DNA of 64,000 nucleotides from Dysgonomonas sp. 25 (GTDB lineage: Bacteria > Bacteroidota > Bacteroidia > Bacteroidales > Dysgonomonadaceae): NCBI RefSeq assembly GCF_010501075.1, contig NZ_QVMN01000010.1:22316-86315 (forward strand). The letters run 5' to 3'. Positions 46,844-55,349 of the stretch are shown piece after piece; positions within the stretch are counted from its first letter, which is position 1, and each line of letters begins with the position of its first letter. The translations under genes were made by a program, and so were the position numbers. The notes under the pieces were generated by a model that was not told the DNA's origin, made no database searches, and saw nothing but the letters and a program-made list of their open reading frames with translations.

Positions 46844-47618
46844 AAGTATGCGAATACTGAAAGAGGTATATGACTCCCGGCACAATGAGTTTTTGCCTCA
46901 GTTTTCGGTCGAGTGTGTTATTCTTGCTTTCAACGACAACGTTTTGAAAGTCTTGCTCCGTCGTGTTGATATGGGCGACAACTGGATTCTTCCGTGGGGA
47001 TTGGTGCATAAGGAGGAAGATGTAGACGAAACGGCCGAGCGCGTATTGAAAGAATCCACTTCTATAGAAAACAGTTATGTAAAGCAATTCTATCTTTTCG
47101 GGCAAAAGGACAGGACTGACAAAGAGCTCGCCGATAAGATATTGACTACCATTCAACCGAAAGATGCCGAAAACCATTGGCTGCGTAGCCGTTTTCTCTC
47201 CCTTGCCTATTACGCCCTTGTCGAATATGGCAAAGTCAGAATGGAACCCGAAGAAGGGGAAGAACTTTCGTGGTTCAATGTGGATAAGCTCCCGTCCTTA
47301 TTTGCGAAGCATGATCAGGTCATAAAAATCGCTTTGCGTACCATACGCTCGAATATCGGTTATGTACCCCTCGGGCGGAAAATGTTACCGGAAAAATTTA
47401 CGATGCCCGAACTTCGTGCTATATACGAATGCATCTTGGGGCAGGAACTCGACAGGCGTAATTTTCAACGTAAAATGATTTCTACCGGATTAATCATTCC
47501 GCTGAATGAAACTTTGAAAAAAGGAGCACATAAATCACCGCATTTATATTGTTTCGATAAAGAAAAATATCAGGAATTGCTCGACAATGATCAAGAATTA
47601 GTCCGTATTATTCTTTAA
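46830..47618 (+). CDS. NUDIX-domain protein with C-terminal winged helix (NrtR-like regulator)
   Basis: 262 residues; the next ATG at 46848 (256 residues) would remove the overlap with the lipoprotein gene. The NUDIX box region is residues 57-79. Where the standard box has REUxEE, this protein reads RVLKEST: the first Glu of the EE pair is kept and the last is changed. The C-terminal 80 residues are a winged helix (MPELRAIYECILGQELDRRNF), as in NrtR/AraR-type transcription regulators that sense ADP-ribose or other nucleotides. A sensor that binds but poorly hydrolyses is likely. Targets are not visible here. Confidence 0.85.
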   Translation: MKLTKSMRILKEVYDSRHNEFLPQFSVECVILAFNDNVLKVLLRRVDMGDNWILPWGLVHKEEDVDETAERVLKESTSIENSYVKQFYLFGQKDRTDKELADKILTTIQPKDAENHWLRSRFLSLAYYALVEYGKVRMEPEEGEELSWFNVDKLPSLFAKHDQVIKIALRTIRSNIGYVPLGRKMLPEKFTMPELRAIYECILGQELDRRNFQRKMISTGLIIPLNETLKKGAHKSPHLYCFDKEKYQELLDNDQELVRIIL

Positions 47619-47777
47619 ATTTCTTTTCCGTTTATTTGATTGATAAACACTTTCGGGATATTCAATATTTTTTAACAAAAAAAGTTTGTTTCAATTGTAA
47701 CGATTTTGTTTTCGTGGCGTCATATATGATAGAAGATGTTCTTCGACTTTAATTAACCTCTGAAAAATAGAAACGTT

Positions 47778-48134
47778 ATGAAAACAAAGATCCTTATTTT
47801 AGCAGTTGTATGTATGGCTTATTGTTCAAGTGTGGTTGCCCAATCGGTAACTAAAGATGCCGTACCGGTTTTTCAAAAGAAAGAATGTATCATCAATGAT
47901 GACAAGACCCAGGAACCTAAGCTGAAGAAGATATTCACAACAGATGCCGAAGGCAAAAGAACCGAAATGGTAGTCTATCAATGGGACAGAAAGTCTAAAG
48001 ACTGGACACTCTACGAGAAAACAGAATACAAATACAATACAGACGGCAAACTGACTCAGTTGGTGAGATCCGAATGGGATAAGATATACTCGTCGTGGAT
48101 AAATGAGAGAATACAGAATATCAATCCGAGTTGA
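47778..48134 (+). CDS. DUF3836-like secreted protein
   Basis: 118 residues with a signal peptide (1-21, ending VVAQ). The mature part repeats a YxxD/W pattern (KTEYKYNTDGKLTQLVRSEW) that resembles the DUF3836 family of Bacteroidales, small secreted proteins of unknown role. It stands alone between two transcripts, and a terminator follows. Confidence 0.75.
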   Translation: MKTKILILAVVCMAYCSSVVAQSVTKDAVPVFQKKECIINDDKTQEPKLKKIFTTDAEGKRTEMVVYQWDRKSKDWTLYEKTEYKYNTDGKLTQLVRSEWDKIYSSWINERIQNINPS

Positions 48135-48166
48135 TAATATAGTAGATTAGTTGGTTTAAATGAGAG

Positions 48167-48198
48167 ACAGCCTTGCCACAAAAGGGCTGTTTCTTTAT
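48167..48198 (+). terminator. Terminator between DUF3836 gene and ubiE
   Basis: ACAGCC (48167-48172) pairs with GGCTGT (48185-48190), followed by TTCTTTATTTT. It overlaps the 3' end of the convergent ubiE gene by a few bases. Confidence 0.6.
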
Positions 48199-48932
48199 TT
48201 TGTGGCCAGATACATAGAGCAGATGCCGAAGGTATAGGTCTTACACTTAGCCTCCGAAAAACCGTTTTGGAGTAAGGTATCGACCATTTCCTTGCCCTGT
48301 ATAAAAGCCTCTATCGACTTAGGCAGGTACGAATAGGCAGCATTGTCTTTCGAGATAAGACGTCCTACGGTAGGAATGAAAAGCCGTGAGTATAGCCAGT
48401 ATGCCTGCTTCATCGGGAAATGGCGGGGAGTGGATAACTCCAGAATCATCAGCTGTCCGCCCGGCTTCAGGATGCGGAGTATTTCGCGCAAACCTTTATC
48501 CAGATCTTCGAAGTTGCGTACGCCAAAGGCTACCATGGCTGCATCGAACGAATTGCCGGCCAAGTCAAGTGCCATGCAATCCTGCCGCTCGAACGAAATC
48601 TTGTCCGAATAGCCGGCCTTAGCGACTTTCTTGCGGCCTACATCCATCATCCCTTCGGATATGTCGATGCCTAAAATCTTTTGTAGGTTTAATAACGGGT
48701 ATGCCTGTATGGCCAGATCCCCGGTGCCTGTGGCAATGTCTAAAATAGTCTGAGGATTATTCTTCTTTAATGATAAAATTCCTTTCTTCCGCCAACCCCT
48801 GTCGATACCCATCGATAGTGTATGGTTGAGCGTGTCATAGTTTTCCGCTATCGAGTCGAACATTCGTTCGACCTGCGTGCCTTTGTTTTCGGCACTGTTG
48901 TAGGGAACTATTTTTTCGGCGTCGTAAGTCAT
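48195..48932 (-). CDS. ubiE: Demethylmenaquinone methyltransferase
   Basis: 245 residues, SAM-dependent C-methyltransferase for the last step of menaquinone synthesis (also called MenG). The SAM motif is ILDIATGTGDLA near 63-74; the family pieces MFDSIAENYDTLNHTLSMG near the N-terminus and RILKPGGQLMILELS are seen. The start ATG overlaps the stop of the small upstream gene by 4 bases, so it is translated in a chain with the zeta-kinase pair and probably purC. Confidence 0.95.
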   Translation of the reverse strand: MTYDAEKIVPYNSAENKGTQVERMFDSIAENYDTLNHTLSMGIDRGWRKKGILSLKKNNPQTILDIATGTGDLAIQAYPLLNLQKILGIDISEGMMDVGRKKVAKAGYSDKISFERQDCMALDLAGNSFDAAMVAFGVRNFEDLDKGLREILRILKPGGQLMILELSTPRHFPMKQAYWLYSRLFIPTVGRLISKDNAAYSYLPKSIEAFIQGKEMVDTLLQNGFSEAKCKTYTFGICSMYLATK

Positions 48933-49114
48933 TTGACAGAAGGGATTTTTGCTTCTGTTTTTTTGATGTTACGGGCTTTTACTTTGACAATCTTTCCTTC
49001 CTCCGAGAAGAAAAGCGCTCCATTTTCTTTTTGTTTTGCTTCAATCAAACGGTTATAGGATAAGTGCATCCCTTTCAACAGTTTGTTTCTTAAAACAATC
49101 TCGCGTCGAGTCAT
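48929..49114 (-). CDS. Small protein paired with zeta-type kinase (possible antitoxin)
   Basis: 61 residues, basic, beginning MTRREIVLRNKLLKGMHLSY. It overlaps both neighbours by 4 bases (ATGA type): the zeta-like kinase gene upstream and ubiE downstream. Small basic proteins of this kind often accompany zeta-type kinase genes in Bacteroidota, as I recall, which suggests a regulator or antitoxin. There is no recognisable DNA-binding motif, so the function is inference. Confidence 0.7.
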   Translation of the reverse strand: MTRREIVLRNKLLKGMHLSYNRLIEAKQKENGALFFSEEGKIVKVKARNIKKTEAKIPSVK

Positions 49115-49677
49115 AAGTTTTTAATTTCGTTATACGTATCAGCATTGTGTATACACAATACCTTTTCTTTTTTTCCTTCCGCAATCAACTGGAAAGGGTT
49201 GACCGAGTTGTCGATCACCATCCAGAAGTCTGTTACCGGAGTATATAATTGAAATAAATTACGTTTTCCTGCTTTGTATCTCCGGCGTATCACGTCCTGA
49301 GGAATGTTATGCCCTCCGGCCTTGACTCTTTCCTCCACCCTTTTGATTGCCAGTTCGGGCGAATTGAGCCAGAAATATATCAGTGTCACAAAATAGCCTT
49401 GTTCCTGCGCCTCTTTGATGAAGCTGACGTATGATTTGGTAGCAAGCGTCGTTTCGATGGCGAAATCGGCTTGTTGCCTCAGCATATCCTTCATGCGTGT
49501 CAGCATTATCCTTCCGGCCTCTATGGCAACCTTTTCGGGCTGGAACGGGGATAGCCCTCTGGCTATCTCATCGGCATTGATAAATTCTTTACAGTTTACA
49601 ATATCAGGAAGCATCGTATAGGATGCGGTTGTTTTGCCCGCGCCATTGCATCCTGATATTATGTAAAGATTCGGCAT
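49111..49677 (-). CDS. Zeta-toxin-like P-loop kinase
   Basis: 188 residues. The Walker A motif GCNGAGKTT is at 9-17, after a first strand (MPNLYIIS). The pattern FINADEIARGLSPFQPE near 33-49 and ETTLA near 75-79 match the zeta-toxin / PezT-like kinase group, some of which phosphorylate UDP-sugars needed for peptidoglycan and so poison the cell, while others are benign kinases. The gene lies 19 bases after purC and overlaps the 61-residue gene by 4 bases. Whether it is toxic cannot be told from the sequence. Confidence 0.85.
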   Translation of the reverse strand: MPNLYIISGCNGAGKTTASYTMLPDIVNCKEFINADEIARGLSPFQPEKVAIEAGRIMLTRMKDMLRQQADFAIETTLATKSYVSFIKEAQEQGYFVTLIYFWLNSPELAIKRVEERVKAGGHNIPQDVIRRRYKAGKRNLFQLYTPVTDFWMVIDNSVNPFQLIAEGKKEKVLCIHNADTYNEIKNL

Positions 49678-49696
49678 AAATTATATTAGACTGTTT

Positions 49697-50647
49697 CTAC
49701 CGGTTATGGTTTAGATACCCGGTAATGTTTCTTTCGATACGGCTTGCCACATCGCTTATATCAGCCTTGACAAACGTTTCGCCTACTATTTTCTCGTACA
49801 ACTCTATGTAACGTTGCGATACGCTGTTGCAATATTCCTCGGTCATTTCGGGAACGGTTTGCCCTTCTTTCCCTTGGAATCCGTTTTCCATCAGCCATTT
49901 GCGGACAAACTCCTTGGATAGCTGACGTTGTTCTTCGCCTTTTGCGAATAAGTCGTTGTAGGTATCCTTATAGAAATAACGCGAAGAATCGGGAGTATGT
50001 ATTTCGTCGATCAAATAAATTTTGCCGTCGCGTTTCCCGAATTCATATTTCGTATCTACAAGAATCAGCCCTTTCTGTGCGGCAATCTCGGTTCCGCGTT
50101 CGAATAGGGCATATGTATATTTTTCCAACTGTTCGTATTCTTCTCTGCTCACTAAGCCCTGAGCGATAATCTCTTCTTTCGAGATGTTCTCGTCGTGGCC
50201 TTCGTCTGCTTTCGTTGTCGGCGTAATGATAGGTTGAGGAAACTTCTGGTTCTCCTTCATCCCTTCGGGGAGGGCTACACCGCAAAGAGTGCGTGCACCG
50301 GCTTTGTATTCGCGCCAAGCGCTTCCTGTGAGGTAACCGCGTATCACCATTTCCACCTTATACGGTTCGCAACGGTAGCCAACGGTAACCATAGGATCGG
50401 GTACGGCTATCTTCCAGTTAGGGACGATGTCTGCCGTAGCGTCTAAGAAGCGGGCTGCTATTTGATTGAGAACTTGTCCTTTATAAGGGATTCCTTGCGG
50501 TAGTATGACGTCGAAAGCCGATATGCGGTCGGTTGCAATCATCACCAACAAGTCTTCTCCGATGGAGTATACATCGCGCACCTTTCCGTGGTAAACGCTG
50601 CGCTGGTCAGGAAATTCAAAGTCTGTAGTAACTAAAGTATCCTTCAT
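49697..50647 (-). CDS. purC: SAICAR synthase (phosphoribosylaminoimidazole-succinocarboxamide synthase)
   Basis: 316 residues from the ATG at 50647. The longer frame to 50728 would begin upstream of the promoter (50692-50721), so it is rejected. The enzyme joins CAIR and aspartate in purine synthesis. Visible motifs are [27 protein letters not shown] in pieces ([14 protein letters not shown] near 39-46), [14 protein letters not shown] near 107-120 and [13 protein letters not shown] near the C-terminal third. The length is that of the longer bacterial type. It heads the chain zeta kinase, small gene, ubiE. Confidence 0.97.
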   Translation of the reverse strand: MKDTLVTTDFEFPDQRSVYHGKVRDVYSIGEDLLVMIATDRISAFDVILPQGIPYKGQVLNQIAARFLDATADIVPNWKIAVPDPMVTVGYRCEPYKVEMVIRGYLTGSAWREYKAGARTLCGVALPEGMKENQKFPQPIITPTTKADEGHDENISKEEIIAQGLVSREEYEQLEKYTYALFERGTEIAAQKGLILVDTKYEFGKRDGKIYLIDEIHTPDSSRYFYKDTYNDLFAKGEEQRQLSKEFVRKWLMENGFQGKEGQTVPEMTEEYCNSVSQRYIELYEKIVGETFVKADISDVASRIERNITGYLNHNR

Positions 50648-50691
50648 TTTGTGAGTATTATAAAATACCGTTTTTACGTCGAAACAGAAGT

Positions 50692-50721
50692 CAAAGATAT
50701 AATAAAGTTTTTTCTTTGCAA
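50692..50721 (-). promoter_or_regulatory. Promoter of purC
   Basis: On the minus strand TTG (50721-50719), a 19-base spacer and TATCTTTG (50699-50692), 45 bases before the purC ATG. It supports the start at 50647. Confidence 0.7.
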
Positions 50722-50883
50722 TGCACAAATTTGCTAAAAATGTGCAATAAATATTCGCGAACTGTTTTACTTCGTCAAAGTCAATAAGATACGAATAGTT
50801 AAAAATACGTTTTACCTGCCTCGAGGGCTAAAAAAAGGAAAAACAGACATCAAAAAGTGAATGAACTCTAAAAAGTATTCCCC

Positions 50884-50999
50884 TTTACAGGACTAATATA
50901 ACAGTCAAGTTTTGTCAAAAACCTACTCTGTTGATAATCAGTCGAAATTTAGTTAAAACTTGACACTCTTGACAAATATTACGCGATACAGTGTTTTTT
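50884..50999 (+). repeat. R1 dispersed element, copy d
   Basis: TTTACAGGACTAATATAACA to GCGATACAGTGTTTTTT, directly followed by R2. It is the mirror-image partner of copy c across the 9.3 kb segment 41578-50883. The 150 bases between purC's promoter and this copy are AT-rich and empty. Confidence 0.85.
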
Positions 51000-51096
51000 C
51001 ACCCCCTCCAACCTCCCCCACAAGGGGAGGCTATTATATAGATAAAGTTGTTTTATTTTATTACCCCCTCTTGTGGAGGGGGTAGGGGGAGGTAGG
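51000..51096. repeat. R2 G/C-rich inverted element
   Basis: CACCCCCTCCAACCTCCCCC to GGGGGTAGGGGGAGGTAGG, with TATTATATAGATAAAGTTG and an AT stretch between the arms. Its last base touches the stop codon of FISUMP 3. Mirror image of the element at 41363. Confidence 0.8.
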
Positions 51097-52368
51097 TTAG
51101 TCTTTCTTGCAGCGGACGGAGTATAGACCATAGCGGCTGTCGGCGGTCCGGTGTATTTGCTGTGAGTAGTGCTGCTTGTTGTTTATATAATGTAACCAAG
51201 CGTTGAAAATGTTAGTGTAGGCGCTAGCCGACCAAAAACGGATCTGGGCGCCGTAACCGTTTGTCAGACCACCGTAGGCGAAGCCCACAGGCATAGCGTT
51301 AAAACCACCCTGCGCTGTGGAAAGACTTTTGCCGCCAGTATTGCCAAAGGTGCTACCCTGTAGTATACACTCCGATTGGATAGCCAGACCATGGCCTCCG
51401 GAACCGGAAGAGCCACGGTATCCAATGGTTATTTCCCATGCGCTGTTCCAGTTGCCGGCATTGGGGAGAGGGTTCCAAATAGTAGTGTTTTTAAGCTCAT
51501 CTATGGTGTAAGTGCTGTATTTACCCGCGTTCTCGTAAAGTTCTTTTTCCAGTTCGTTCCATTCTCGGTCACTGGGGATATGCCAATTAGGAGGACAGAT
51601 GCCTTGTATCTTTCCATCTTTTGCTCCTACCGATGATTCGTATACGGATTCTATTTCGTCAACTCCGGGAATTGTTCCGGCAACTTGTGCTTGCTCTTGA
51701 TTCACGCCATCCTGTTTGCCAAGAGTAGCAGCAGAATATGTGTAGAGTAATCCTTGTCGTTCGTTCCACGTAGCAGGAGCTGTTGCTGCTGAATAAGGGT
51801 CTCCGTTCGGGTAGATATAAAACTTCGATGTATAGCTGTAGTTTCCGGCAGAAGCAGTTATACTATTGTCGGTAGGTATATAGCGTATATTCTCTATCAT
51901 CCAAATGCCAGCATTACCAAATTGGCGGTAAGGGTAGGTTTGGCTACCCAATAGCTGAGGACGGAGATCTTCGTAATAGTATACATCAGGGGAAGATTCT
52001 GGCTTTTTGCCTAAGTATTGCCACTCTATTCCATCGAAGACATATAGTCCCTCGTAGATAGCTTCAGGAATAGCGCAACGATCCGCTTTGGTATTGTATA
52101 CAACTAATGCTATATGGTCATTTAATACCCAATTACCCGTTCCTCCGATAGATGCAGATAGTTCGGCAGGAGTAATCGGCTTCAGGTTCATTAGTTCTAC
52201 ACGGGGAAGATTCAATCCTTTAGTTGTGGTAATTCCTTCCGTCAGGTCAAGTAAAGCTCCCTTCATTGGTGGCTGATTACTTCCGATAGTTACCTGCGCT
52301 TGCAGGCCGATTGTTGTTGTTAAGAAGGCTAATATCAAGATAGCCTGTGTCAAGATTGTTCTTTTCAT
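51097..52368 (-). CDS. FISUMP-domain secreted protein 3
   Basis: 423 residues. The first 118 residues (signal peptide MKRTILTQAILILAFLTTTI and the VTIGSNQPPMKGALLDL module ending YVFDGIEWQYLG) are close copies of FISUMP 2. The FISUMP core has WMIENIRYIPT, GICPPNWHIPSDREWNELE and the end YSVRCKKD. The stretch after RFWSASAYTNIFNAW is adenine-rich (AAC, AAC, AAG, CAG, CAC, CAA codons), in contrast to the adenine-poor same stretch of FISUMP 2. Upstream R5 and downstream R2+R1 flanks are shared with FISUMP 2 in inverted orientation. Confidence 0.87.
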   Translation of the reverse strand: MKRTILTQAILILAFLTTTIGLQAQVTIGSNQPPMKGALLDLTEGITTTKGLNLPRVELMNLKPITPAELSASIGGTGNWVLNDHIALVVYNTKADRCAIPEAIYEGLYVFDGIEWQYLGKKPESSPDVYYYEDLRPQLLGSQTYPYRQFGNAGIWMIENIRYIPTDNSITASAGNYSYTSKFYIYPNGDPYSAATAPATWNERQGLLYTYSAATLGKQDGVNQEQAQVAGTIPGVDEIESVYESSVGAKDGKIQGICPPNWHIPSDREWNELEKELYENAGKYSTYTIDELKNTTIWNPLPNAGNWNSAWEITIGYRGSSGSGGHGLAIQSECILQGSTFGNTGGKSLSTAQGGFNAMPVGFAYGGLTNGYGAQIRFWSASAYTNIFNAWLHYINNKQHYSQQIHRTADSRYGLYSVRCKKD

Positions 52369-53034
52369 AATAAAAAATAATTAGTTAATATGATAATGAG
52401 ATAATGTGCGGATGATTTATAGCTTTTAGCTATTAGCTTATAGCCAATAGTACTGTCATGCTGAGCGAAAGCGAAGCATCTCTTTCGGTTTTTGTGTAGG
52501 GGCAGACCTATGTGTCTGCCCGATATATTGGTTTGCGGGCGCACACATACATGTATATTCTTTTTAATTGCCTCCACTTTTAAGTGGAGGTCTCGAAGGG
52601 TTAGTTCAAAAAGGGCTTTAGCCAAATATCTTTTGACTAAAGTCACCTCCTGAAAGATGTAATCATATCCACGCCTTAAAAGGCGTGGCAACATTAGACT
52701 GTTATCCGTTGACTGATAACTGTTGACTGAAAGACAGCCCCTCGCTCCCCCTCTTTTGGAGGGGGCTGGGGGGAGGTAGGTACGGCTGTCGCAGCCGGAA
52801 ATACCCCTGACATTAACACAAGCAAATATTATTGAGTTGACAAGTAGACGAGTTGACCAGTAAACAAGTTTATACCATTCTCGTGTACTTGTTAACTTGT
52901 CTACTTGTTTACTCTTTTTTGAAAATTCTTCTCTAAAACCTTGGATTAATCCAAAATATTGACTATATTTTTTTTGTGTGTGTGTGGAAGTCTCATTTTT
53001 TCAACTATCAGGTTGATAAAACGAATCTTAAATA
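52369..53034 (-). repeat. R5 block, copy 2: hairpin-rich region upstream of FISUMP 3
   Basis: A 666-base block, the reverse complement of the region 39372-40137. Read on the minus strand it has a short (CA)n tract (4-5 units near 52975), an R2-like pair (52735-52790), then the hairpins CCACGCC/GGCGTGG, CCTCCAC/GTGGAGG, GGCAGAC/GTCTGCC and ATGCT/AGCAT. It lacks the R3 insertion present in copy 1. Bases 53035-53210 are AT-rich and hold only the leader of the LuxR-type gene. Confidence 0.85.
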
Positions 53035-53210
53035 AAAATGTATGCTTATATGTGAGGTAAACTATCACTTCTAATCTATGCTTCTTCTTTTGTTGCAAAG
53101 AAAGGTATTTCTACTGACATAAGCAACTTTTGAATTCAAAACTTGCATAAACCGGATTTTATAGCGTTCTTTGCTCTATTAAGAACGGTTCTATATAAGC
53201 TCTACGAACG

Positions 53211-53819
53211 ATGCCGCATAATAAGAATAAAATACTGGCAGTTGCCGAGACATCTTATATCATTCGCAAAGGATTGGCTAATGCCCTTTCACAGTTGGAC
53301 ATGGTGGCTAAGGTAATCGAGATAAAAACCATAGAAGATATAAACTATCAACTCGATATTATCCAACCCGACGCCTTGATTATCAATCCTATGCTGATGG
53401 GGCATACGTCTAAATCAGATATAAGGCATCAGCTGAGCCTGCCGAAAGATGCTATCGTGATAGCTTTCGTTTACAACCTGATTGATGAACAATTTTACCG
53501 CCAGTACGATGCCGTTATAAGGATAAACGATACGGAGACTAAGATAAAAGATACGCTTGTCGACTGTTTTACCAAAGGACAGGATAAAGCGTCCGACCTG
53601 GAAGGATTAAGCGACCGCGAGAAGGAAATACTGGTGAGTGTGGTGAAGGGGATGAGCAACAAGGAGATTGCCGACCATCACAACATCTCCATCCATACGG
53701 TTATCACTCACCGCCGTAATATGGCCCGGAAATTAAAGATACACAGTATATCAGGATTGACGATATATGCCATTATCAACAAGTTGGTAGATATATCCGA
53801 AATCAAATACCAAGATTAG
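53211..53819 (+). CDS. LuxR-type regulator with atypical receiver domain
   Basis: 202 residues. Residues 5-120 look like a response-regulator receiver, but at the position of the phosphate-accepting Asp the sequence reads LIINPMLMG (Asn59), so normal phosphorylation is unlikely. The C-terminal LuxR helix-turn-helix covers about 131-195 (LSDREKEILVSVVKGMSNKE ... ISIHTVITHRRNMARKL). The next gene, 7 bases downstream, encodes a hemerythrin-like protein; this pair recurs in Bacteroidales as I recall, and the regulator may respond to oxygen or iron state through it. The target genes are not known. Confidence 0.88.
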   Translation: MPHNKNKILAVAETSYIIRKGLANALSQLDMVAKVIEIKTIEDINYQLDIIQPDALIINPMLMGHTSKSDIRHQLSLPKDAIVIAFVYNLIDEQFYRQYDAVIRINDTETKIKDTLVDCFTKGQDKASDLEGLSDREKEILVSVVKGMSNKEIADHHNISIHTVITHRRNMARKLKIHSISGLTIYAIINKLVDISEIKYQD

Positions 53820-53826
53820 AAAAGAC

Positions 53827-54522
53827 ATGAGAAACGTAACAGTTATATTCGATAAAACGATGAAAATGTCGGACATGATCGATGCCGACTATAGTTTGTT
53901 GCTGCTGCTCCACCGCTTGAATATTTCGCTCGGATTCGGGGAGAAGACAGTCGAAGCGGTATGCAGGGATAACAACTTCGATGCCGATTGTTTCGTCTTT
54001 CTCGCCAATGTACAGGCCAATGGCTCGCTGGTGAATATCGATGAAGAGTTCAACAAGCTGCCATTAGAGCCTTTCCTTTTCTACTTGAAGTCCTCGCACC
54101 GCTACTTCCTCGAGGAACGGCTGCCGAATATCAGGCGCAAGCTCGAAGTGCTGCTTTCTTCGGAGGAGTCGAAACTGAAAGATATTATCATGGAGTTCTT
54201 CGACAACTATACGAAGGAGGTACACGACCATATGTACCACGAGAACGATGTGGTCTTCCCCTATATCGAAGCCTTACTGCATAAAGGCGAAAAGACCGCC
54301 TATTCGATGGACACTTTCAGAGACGAGCACAACGATATAGAGGAAAAGATGAACGACCTCAAGCAGATATTGATGAAGTATATATCGGGCACGGGAACTG
54401 ACCAGCTGCTGATAATCAATATCTTAATGGAGCTGTACACGTCGGAGGAAGAACTTGCCGCCCATACCTTTATCGAGAATAATCTGGTGATACCGCGTGT
54501 AGCGGCTATGGAGAAGAAATAA
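53827..54522 (+). CDS. Hemerythrin-domain protein
   Basis: 231 residues with the helical hemerythrin-like pattern of iron ligands: a His in LLLLLHRLNISLG (about 23-35), HDHMYHEND with His/Glu ligands near 138-146, FRDEHNDIEEK near 157-168 and a last HTFIEN near 218-223. Such di-iron four-helix bundles bind oxygen or sense redox state. It is co-transcribed with the LuxR-type regulator 7 bases upstream and may be its sensor or partner. Convergent with the diadenylate cyclase gene. Confidence 0.88.
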   Translation: MRNVTVIFDKTMKMSDMIDADYSLLLLLHRLNISLGFGEKTVEAVCRDNNFDADCFVFLANVQANGSLVNIDEEFNKLPLEPFLFYLKSSHRYFLEERLPNIRRKLEVLLSSEESKLKDIIMEFFDNYTKEVHDHMYHENDVVFPYIEALLHKGEKTAYSMDTFRDEHNDIEEKMNDLKQILMKYISGTGTDQLLIINILMELYTSEEELAAHTFIENNLVIPRVAAMEKK

Positions 54523-54536
54523 GAGCCGAGTCTTTA

Positions 54537-55337
54537 TTATTCCTTATGCTTGCTCTTGGTTTTGCTTTTCGTAAGCGAGCTTGTCAGCAGTGCCTGCAAC
54601 CTTTCGGGCGAAACGTTTACTTCTATCTCGCCTCCGCTGACAAAGGATATTTTTCCTCTTTCTTCCGAAACGACAATAACTTTGGCATCCGTCTCCTGCG
54701 ATACAGCAAATGCTGCGCGGTGGCGCAATCCCATATATTGCGGAATATCGGCGCGCTGTGTCACGGGGAGGATACATCCTGCCGCTTTTATACGCCCGTC
54801 GGCAATTATCATTGCCCCGTCGTGGAGCGGGGTATTTTTGAAAAAGATGTTTTCTATCAGTCGTGTGCTGACGTCGGCATCTATCATTTCACCGGTCTCT
54901 TCGATGTTGGATAGCTTGATTTCCTGCTCGATAACAATCAGTGCACCGGTGTAGGTCTTTGCCATATTCATGCAGGCGAGGACAATAGGCGTGATGACCG
55001 AGTCGGACAGTTCCGAGCCCTTTTTGCCTGTGAAGAAGCGGGCTATCGTTTTGATAGCACTGTGCGAACCTACCGACATCAGGAATCGCCGTATTTCGTC
55101 CTGAAAGATAATAACGAGCACCAGCAGCCCTATATCGGCGACCTTGTCGATAATCGTTCCCAACAACCGCATCTGGAAAACATACGATACCAATATCCAG
55201 ATGACGACGAATGCCATAATACCCTTCAATATAGCCGACGAAGTACCCGACTTGTTGACCAGTTTATACAACTGATACATCAGGACAGCCACCAATACGA
55301 TGTCGATAATGTCTTTTATACCGAAGTTCTGAAACAT
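54537..55337 (-). CDS. cdaA: Diadenylate cyclase (CdaA/DacA)
   Basis: 266 residues; makes the second messenger c-di-AMP from two ATP. Three N-terminal membrane helices (about 10-80) are followed by the DAC domain, with DGA at 173-175 (LHDGAMII) and RHR at 205-207 (GLRHRAAF), the catalytic signatures. It lies 12 bases after folP on the same strand, a conserved pairing in Bacteroidales as I recall. c-di-AMP controls potassium and osmotic balance. Confidence 0.96.
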   Translation of the reverse strand: MFQNFGIKDIIDIVLVAVLMYQLYKLVNKSGTSSAILKGIMAFVVIWILVSYVFQMRLLGTIIDKVADIGLLVLVIIFQDEIRRFLMSVGSHSAIKTIARFFTGKKGSELSDSVITPIVLACMNMAKTYTGALIVIEQEIKLSNIEETGEMIDADVSTRLIENIFFKNTPLHDGAMIIADGRIKAAGCILPVTQRADIPQYMGLRHRAAFAVSQETDAKVIVVSEERGKISFVSGGEIEVNVSPERLQALLTSSLTKSKTKSKHKE

Positions 55338-55349
55338 ATTCTTCTGTTG

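Noticed and set aside
39372..53034. Composite transposon or insertion sequences at the inverted repeats
   Set aside because: No transposase or integrase frame exists in or next to the repeats, and the enclosed genes are core genes.
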